From Perlabentimonas sp041656735 (lineage in GTDB: Bacteria; Bacteroidota; Bacteroidia; Bacteroidales; Tenuifilaceae), in contig JBBACY010000009.1 in the NCBI GenBank assembly GCA_041656735.1, positions 1 to 64,000 on the forward strand: 64,000 nucleotides of DNA. The letters are read 5' to 3'. Positions within the stretch are counted from its first letter, which is position 1. The number at the start of each line of letters is the position of its first letter. The notes beneath the pieces are model-generated. The model was not told the DNA's origin, made no database searches, and was given only the letters and a program-made list of their open reading frames with translations. The position numbers were made by a program, and so were the translations under genes. This document shows positions 60,169-64,000 of the stretch, piece after piece.

Positions 60169-61470
60169 TTACAAAACCATACCAGCCCCAACGGTAATAT
60201 TGGTTGCCTCGTCGATAATAATAAGGCTTCCCGTTACCCTGTTCTGCCGGTACGAGTCGAAAAACAGTGGTTTTGTGGTACGAATATTTATGCAAGCAAT
60301 ATCGTTTAGCCCAATGGTTTTGTCGTCGTAAACTTTTTCGAGCGTATTAATATCAATTTTATATTTAACCTCCTTCACCATACATCTAACATCGTTCGAT
60401 GTGTGCTTTAATGCGTATTTTGCCGATGGGTTAAGCGGTTTATCGCTAAGCCAGCAAACCATCAAATCGATATCCTGACCAACGCTAACGCCATTTTCAG
60501 CAGGCACTAGCATACACCCGCGACTAACATCTAAATCGTCGGTAAGGGTAACGGTAACCGATTGTGGCACGCTAGCGGTTTCGAGTTTCTCTTCATGAAA
60601 AACGATAGATTCAATATTTGAAGTAAAACCCGAGGGCAGAACCTTAACCTTATCGCCTACCCTAAATGTTCCGCTGGCCATACGCCCTGCATACCCTCTA
60701 AAGTCGGGAAATTCGGCTAATTGCGGACGAATAACATACTGAATAGGTAAACGGGCATCAACCTGATTTTGGTCGTTGCTTATGTACAAATTTTCGAGTA
60801 AAAACATTAGGGTTGGCCCATCATACCAAGGCATATTTTGTGAACGCTTAACCACATTATCGCCCAACAATGCCGATATGGGTAAAAATCGAACATCTTT
60901 AAGGTCTAGGTTAGACGAGAACTCAAGGAAACGTTTCTGAATTCGAGTAAAAACCTCCTCGCTAAAATCGACCAAATCCATCTTATTAACACAAACAATA
61001 ACATGCGGAATACAAAGCAACGAGGCTATGTAGGCATGGCGAATGGTTTGCTCAATTACCCCATGCCTAGCATCGATAAGTATTACTGCGGCATTGGCTG
61101 TTGACGCTCCCGTAACCATATTGCGGGTATACTGTATGTGCCCAGGCGTATCGGCAATAATAAATTTACGCTTTGGTGTATGAAAATAGCGATAGGCCAC
61201 ATCAATGGTAATACCCTGCTCGCGCTCGGCTCTAAGGCCATCGGTTAAAAGTGCCAGGTTTACGTAATCCTCGCCTTTTTTTAAGCTTGCCCGCTCAACC
61301 TCTTCCATTTGATCCTGAAAGATTGCTTTTGAGTCGTATAGTAAGCGGCCAATAAGTGTACTTTTACCATCGTCTACGCTACCTGCGGTTGTAAACCTAA
61401 GTAGCTCCATATCAAGATATGCTGAATCGTTACCTGTTGTATCCATAAGTGAAAAATTATTTTCTTTCAA
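60169..61470 (-). CDS. cysN: Sulfate adenylyltransferase GTPase subunit CysN
   Basis: 433 residues, EF-Tu-like GTPase of ATP sulfurylase. G1 GSVDDGKSTLIG, G2/G3 region with DTPGHIQYTRN and NKMDLVDF, then two beta barrels (PIQYVIRPQ, FRGYAGRMASGTFRVGD). GTP hydrolysis drives sulfate adenylylation by CysD to APS. No C-terminal CysC fusion; the kinase is a separate gene upstream. Directly follows cysD (11-base gap). Confidence 0.95.
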   Translation of the reverse strand: MKENNFSLMDTTGNDSAYLDMELLRFTTAGSVDDGKSTLIGRLLYDSKAIFQDQMEEVERASLKKGEDYVNLALLTDGLRAEREQGITIDVAYRYFHTPKRKFIIADTPGHIQYTRNMVTGASTANAAVILIDARHGVIEQTIRHAYIASLLCIPHVIVCVNKMDLVDFSEEVFTRIQKRFLEFSSNLDLKDVRFLPISALLGDNVVKRSQNMPWYDGPTLMFLLENLYISNDQNQVDARLPIQYVIRPQLAEFPDFRGYAGRMASGTFRVGDKVKVLPSGFTSNIESIVFHEEKLETASVPQSVTVTLTDDLDVSRGCMLVPAENGVSVGQDIDLMVCWLSDKPLNPSAKYALKHTSNDVRCMVKEVKYKIDINTLEKVYDDKTIGLNDIACINIRTTKPLFFDSYRQNRVTGSLIIIDEATNITVGAGMVL

Positions 61471-61481
61471 AAAAATATTGT

Positions 61482-62387
61482 TTAGAAATACCCCTCAATC
61501 TTTCGGTCTTCCATTGCTGCCTCGCTGCGCTTATCATCGGAGCGGGTACCACGCTCGGTGGTTCTAACAGCGGCTACCTCTCTAATAATATCGGTTAGGC
61601 TGTGCGCGGCTGACTCAACAGCACCCGTACATGTGGCATCGCCAATGGTTCGAAAGCGCACTACCTTACTCTCAACTTTTTCGGTATCCCTAATCTTCAT
61701 AAAAGGAGTTTTAGCATACAGCACCCCATCGCGCAAAAATACCTCACGCTGGTGTGAAAAATAGAGGTTAGGTATGCTAATATTCTCAAGCAGAATGTAT
61801 TGCCAAATATCCATTTCGGTCCAGTTGCTAATGGGGAAAACCCTAAAATGCTCGCCCATACTTTTTCGTCCGTTAAAAATATTCCACAGTTCGGGACGCT
61901 GGTTTTTGGGATCCCATTGTCCAAACTCATCTCGATGTGAAAAGAAACGCTCTTTAGCCCTAGCCTTCTCCTCATCGCGCCTACCACCCCCCATAGCACA
62001 GTCGAACTTATGCTTTTCAATGGCATCTAAAAGGGTGACTGTTTGTATACGGTTGCGACTGGCATTAAAACCTTGCTCCTCAACAGCCATACCGCTATCA
62101 ATTGACTCCTGAACCGAGGCCACAATAACGGGTACACCCGATTCGGTTGAGAGCTGATCTCGAAACTCGATGGTTTCGGGGAAGTTATGACCTGTATCAA
62201 TATGCATTAAAGGGAACGGTACCCTTGCAGGGTAAAAAGCCTTACGGGCCAGATGAAACATTACAATTGAATCCTTTCCGCCACTAAAAAGCATTACAGG
62301 ATTCTCAAACTGAGCCGTTACCTCACGAAGAACAAACATTGACTCGGACTCTAACTCACGTAAATGATTGATTGTAAACTGTTTCAT
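61482..62387 (-). CDS. cysD: Sulfate adenylyltransferase subunit CysD
   Basis: 301 residues, standard. The PP-loop ATP pyrophosphatase motif MLFSGGKDSIVMFHLARKA, HIDTGHNFPETIEFRD, GGGRRDEEKARAKER and PISNWTEMDIWQYI all match CysD (N-type pyrophosphatase family). Makes APS from ATP and sulfate. The C-terminal RGTRSDDKRSEAAMEDRKIE ending in GYF is typical of CysD. In the order cysC-cysD-cysN, in one transcript. Confidence 0.96.
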   Translation of the reverse strand: MKQFTINHLRELESESMFVLREVTAQFENPVMLFSGGKDSIVMFHLARKAFYPARVPFPLMHIDTGHNFPETIEFRDQLSTESGVPVIVASVQESIDSGMAVEEQGFNASRNRIQTVTLLDAIEKHKFDCAMGGGRRDEEKARAKERFFSHRDEFGQWDPKNQRPELWNIFNGRKSMGEHFRVFPISNWTEMDIWQYILLENISIPNLYFSHQREVFLRDGVLYAKTPFMKIRDTEKVESKVVRFRTIGDATCTGAVESAAHSLTDIIREVAAVRTTERGTRSDDKRSEAAMEDRKIEGYF

Positions 62388-62439
62388 AATAATACTATAT
62401 ATAACTAATGATTATTTACTCTAGGATTAAACAACAAAA

Positions 62440-62967
62440 TTATAAAAAACGTTTAAGTGTTGACTCAAAAAGAAGGTCAACCATTTGATCTACGGTTTGC
62501 TCAGACGCGTCAATTCTGATGCTGGGGTTCAATGGGTCTTCGAAAGGTGACGAAACGCCAGTAAAATCTTCTAAAATCCCAGTTTTGGCTTTATGATACA
62601 ACCCCTTACTATCACGCTGCATACAAACCGAAAGAGGAGTACAGATATGTACCTCCAAAAAATTATCCGACCCAATAATGCTTTTAGCCTGCTCACGAAT
62701 TGCTATGGTTGGCGAAACAAAAGAACAGATGGCCATTACTTTAGAATTTACCACAATGCGAGCCATTTGGGCTGCCCTTCGAACATTTTCGGATCGATCG
62801 GCAAGCGAAAAACCTAAATCGGAACTTATGGATTTACGAAACTCATCGCCATCAATGGTAACAGCGGGAATTCCTTTTAGTGCCAGGTAATTATACAGAG
62901 CATTGGCCAAGGTGGTTTTACCCGATGAAGGCAAGCCTGTTAGCCAAACTACTTTTGAAATGGTCAT
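62440..62967 (-). CDS. cysC: Adenylyl-sulfate kinase
   Basis: 175 residues, slightly short of the usual 195-200. Phosphorylates APS to PAPS. Walker A TGLPSSGKTTLANAL, then DGDEFRKSISSDLGFSLADR (APS-binding) and ICSFVSPTIAIREQAK. Heads the cysC-cysD-cysN operon. PAPS could serve sulfate assimilation or sulfation of sugars and lipids; no PAPS reductase, sulfotransferase or cysQ is in view, so the purpose is not fixed. Confidence 0.93.
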   Translation of the reverse strand: MTISKVVWLTGLPSSGKTTLANALYNYLALKGIPAVTIDGDEFRKSISSDLGFSLADRSENVRRAAQMARIVVNSKVMAICSFVSPTIAIREQAKSIIGSDNFLEVHICTPLSVCMQRDSKGLYHKAKTGILEDFTGVSSPFEDPLNPSIRIDASEQTVDQMVDLLFESTLKRFL

Positions 62968-63032
62968 CCAATTTTTGTTTTAACAACATACAAATATAGC
63001 ATTATTAATGCTTGCTGAAAATTTTGCCAAGC

Positions 63033-63066
63033 ACAAAAAAAGCGGGAGTGTGGTACTCCCGCTTTG
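63033..63066 (-). terminator. Terminator of the M16 gene
   Basis: AGCGGGAGT (63041-63049) pairs with ACTCCCGCT (63055-63063). On the minus strand the stem is followed by seven T (63040-63034), 27 bases after the M16 stop. Confidence 0.75.
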
Positions 63067-63089
63067 TTCTAAAAACAGTGTAAGTAGAA

Positions 63090-64000
63090 TTAATACTTAA
63101 AAATGTTATCGCGATTAACCTTTTCAACTGGGCCAAACTTCTTGCTTAGCTCGTTAAAATTAAACACCTTTTCGTTACCAAGAATAACGTATGTTTTAGG
63201 CTGATTCTTAATATACTTCTCGTTAAAAGCAATCACATCGTCAATGGTCATAGCTGGAGTAGTTTCCCAGTACATTTTTCGGATATCGCCTGTATACCCC
63301 ATCCTATCAGCATTCAAATAGCTAAAAATAACGCTCAGTTTTGTAATACGCTCATTACGAATACCGTTCAGGATTGACTCTTTAGCCAAACCGAATGCCT
63401 TATCGGAAACAGGCATATTATTGTACAAATCGTCGAAAGCGGTAAAAGCATCAACAGCCTTATCATTTTGGGTACCAATAAAACCAATATTCATAAAAGG
63501 CTCATCGGGCTTGTTAGGTGTACGATAATATGAGTATGCTGTGTATGCCAAACCTCTTTTTTCCCTTAGTTCCTGAAAAACAATTGCGCTCATTCCTGAG
63601 CCAAAATAGTTGTTAAACAAGTTAATCTTGGGAAGCAGGTCGTAATCGTAATCAACGCCACGACTTAAAAGCTGTAAATTCGATTGGTTTGCATCGTAGT
63701 GTGAAAATACTACCCTATTTTCAGAAGTTTCTAACTTCTTAAAATCGTAAGCGGTAGGAACTTCGACAAACTCTGCGGGTACGCTATGAATGCTCTCAAT
63801 AAGTAACTTAAGACCCTGAACAGATGATGGTCCGTAGTAAAGTATTTTGTGAGGATAAGTCGATAAACTTTTAATCTTACTTATTAACGTTTCCGATTTA
63901 ATATCTTTCAACTCGTTGTTTGTTGGCATACTATTAAATGGCGATTTGGGGCCATAGGTTGCGTAGTCAACCAATCCAGAGAATATTGCACGCTGATTCT
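63090..64000 (-). CDS. M16 family zinc peptidase (C-terminal part; continues past the edge)
   Basis: The frame is open to the window edge (the codons NQRAIFSGLVDYATYG read through it), so the start and the HxxEH zinc half are missing. What is seen is an M16 C-terminal half: LFNNYFGSGMSAIVFQELREKRGLAYTAY is the hallmark (the R-Y pair of the second domain), preceded by PHKILYYGP and ending GNEKVFNFNELSKKFGPV. M16 peptidases cut short unfolded peptides, often in the periplasm. Any signal peptide is not visible. Confidence 0.88.
   Translation of the reverse strand, partial: NQRAIFSGLVDYATYGPKSPFNSMPTNNELKDIKSETLISKIKSLSTYPHKILYYGPSSVQGLKLLIESIHSVPAEFVEVPTAYDFKKLETSENRVVFSHYDANQSNLQLLSRGVDYDYDLLPKINLFNNYFGSGMSAIVFQELREKRGLAYTAYSYYRTPNKPDEPFMNIGFIGTQNDKAVDAFTAFDDLYNNMPVSDKAFGLAKESILNGIRNERITKLSVIFSYLNADRMGYTGDIRKMYWETTPAMTIDDVIAFNEKYIKNQPKTYVILGNEKVFNFNELSKKFGPVEKVNRDNIFKY

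Overview
The window is chromosomal DNA from a member of the Bacteroidota, probably Bacteroidales or Marinilabiliales-like. The signs are an AT-rich genome, start codons without purine-rich ribosome binding sites, repeated -7 boxes of the TAnnTTTG type, a TonB-dependent receptor, many signal-peptide lipoproteins (lipobox ending SC), RNase Y with ZapA, and a SixA/PPK1/Ppx cluster. It is mostly housekeeping. I see no prophage, integrase, transposase gene or CRISPR array. The last gene (M16 peptidase) runs off the right edge.

Layout. 1-1.7 kb: a small secreted protein facing a HEAT-like protein. 1.85-4.63 kb: a gene-free block of repeats. It holds a patch of short hairpins with three-base loops and six tandem copies of a 365-386 bp unit. 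The block lies between two 76-bp modules with inverted-repeat ends. 4.7-10.6 kb: an MTA/SAH-type nucleosidase, then a five-gene minus-strand nucleotide-sugar cassette (WbpE-, WbpD-, WbpB- and WbpA/WbpO-like enzymes plus a 4-epimerase). 10.7-13.2 kb: a coiled-coil protein, zapA, a candidate 6S RNA and rny. 13.3-16.9 kb: an M23 peptidase, an unknown secreted protein and anmK, concerned with wall turnover. 17-20 kb: a C69 dipeptidase, rplS and tRNA-Arg(ACG). 20.6-26.9 kb: a TspO-like protein, an ECF sigma / membrane anti-sigma-like / DUF4097-like operon, a divergent TonB receptor and a tiny cysteine-patterned lipoprotein. 27-31.3 kb: an M28 peptidase and a zinc phospholipase C/P1-nuclease-like enzyme. 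31.5-39 kb: dinB, the phoH-sixA-ppk1-ppx run and folC. 39-50 kb: two envelope proteins, a DHOD-like protein, a YggS protein, the serC-serA-DUF1015 operon, a comB-like gene, gcvT and an HPt/STAS signalling pair. 50-57 kb: a candidate small RNA, a class IV aminotransferase, a gluzincin lipoprotein, a TrmJ-like methylase, a TTGAGG microsatellite and an NlpC/P60 peptidase. 57-64 kb: a Nudix hydrolase, a PNPOx-like protein, an EamA transporter, a secreted nucleoside hydrolase, cysC-cysD-cysN and the M16 peptidase.

How the genes fit together. Serine synthesis (serC, serA), a DUF1015 protein with a ParB/sulfiredoxin-like DGHHR motif, a sulfonate-type phosphatase and gcvT lie next to each other, suggesting linked serine, one-carbon and possibly sulfonate metabolism. 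The cysCDN genes make APS/PAPS, but no reductase is in view. Polyphosphate synthesis and breakdown are encoded by overlapping genes. The points most worth a second look are the 2.8-kb repeat block, the 6S RNA candidate between zapA and rny, the candidate small RNA at 50054-50143 with two mutually exclusive stems, and DUF1015 in the serine operon.
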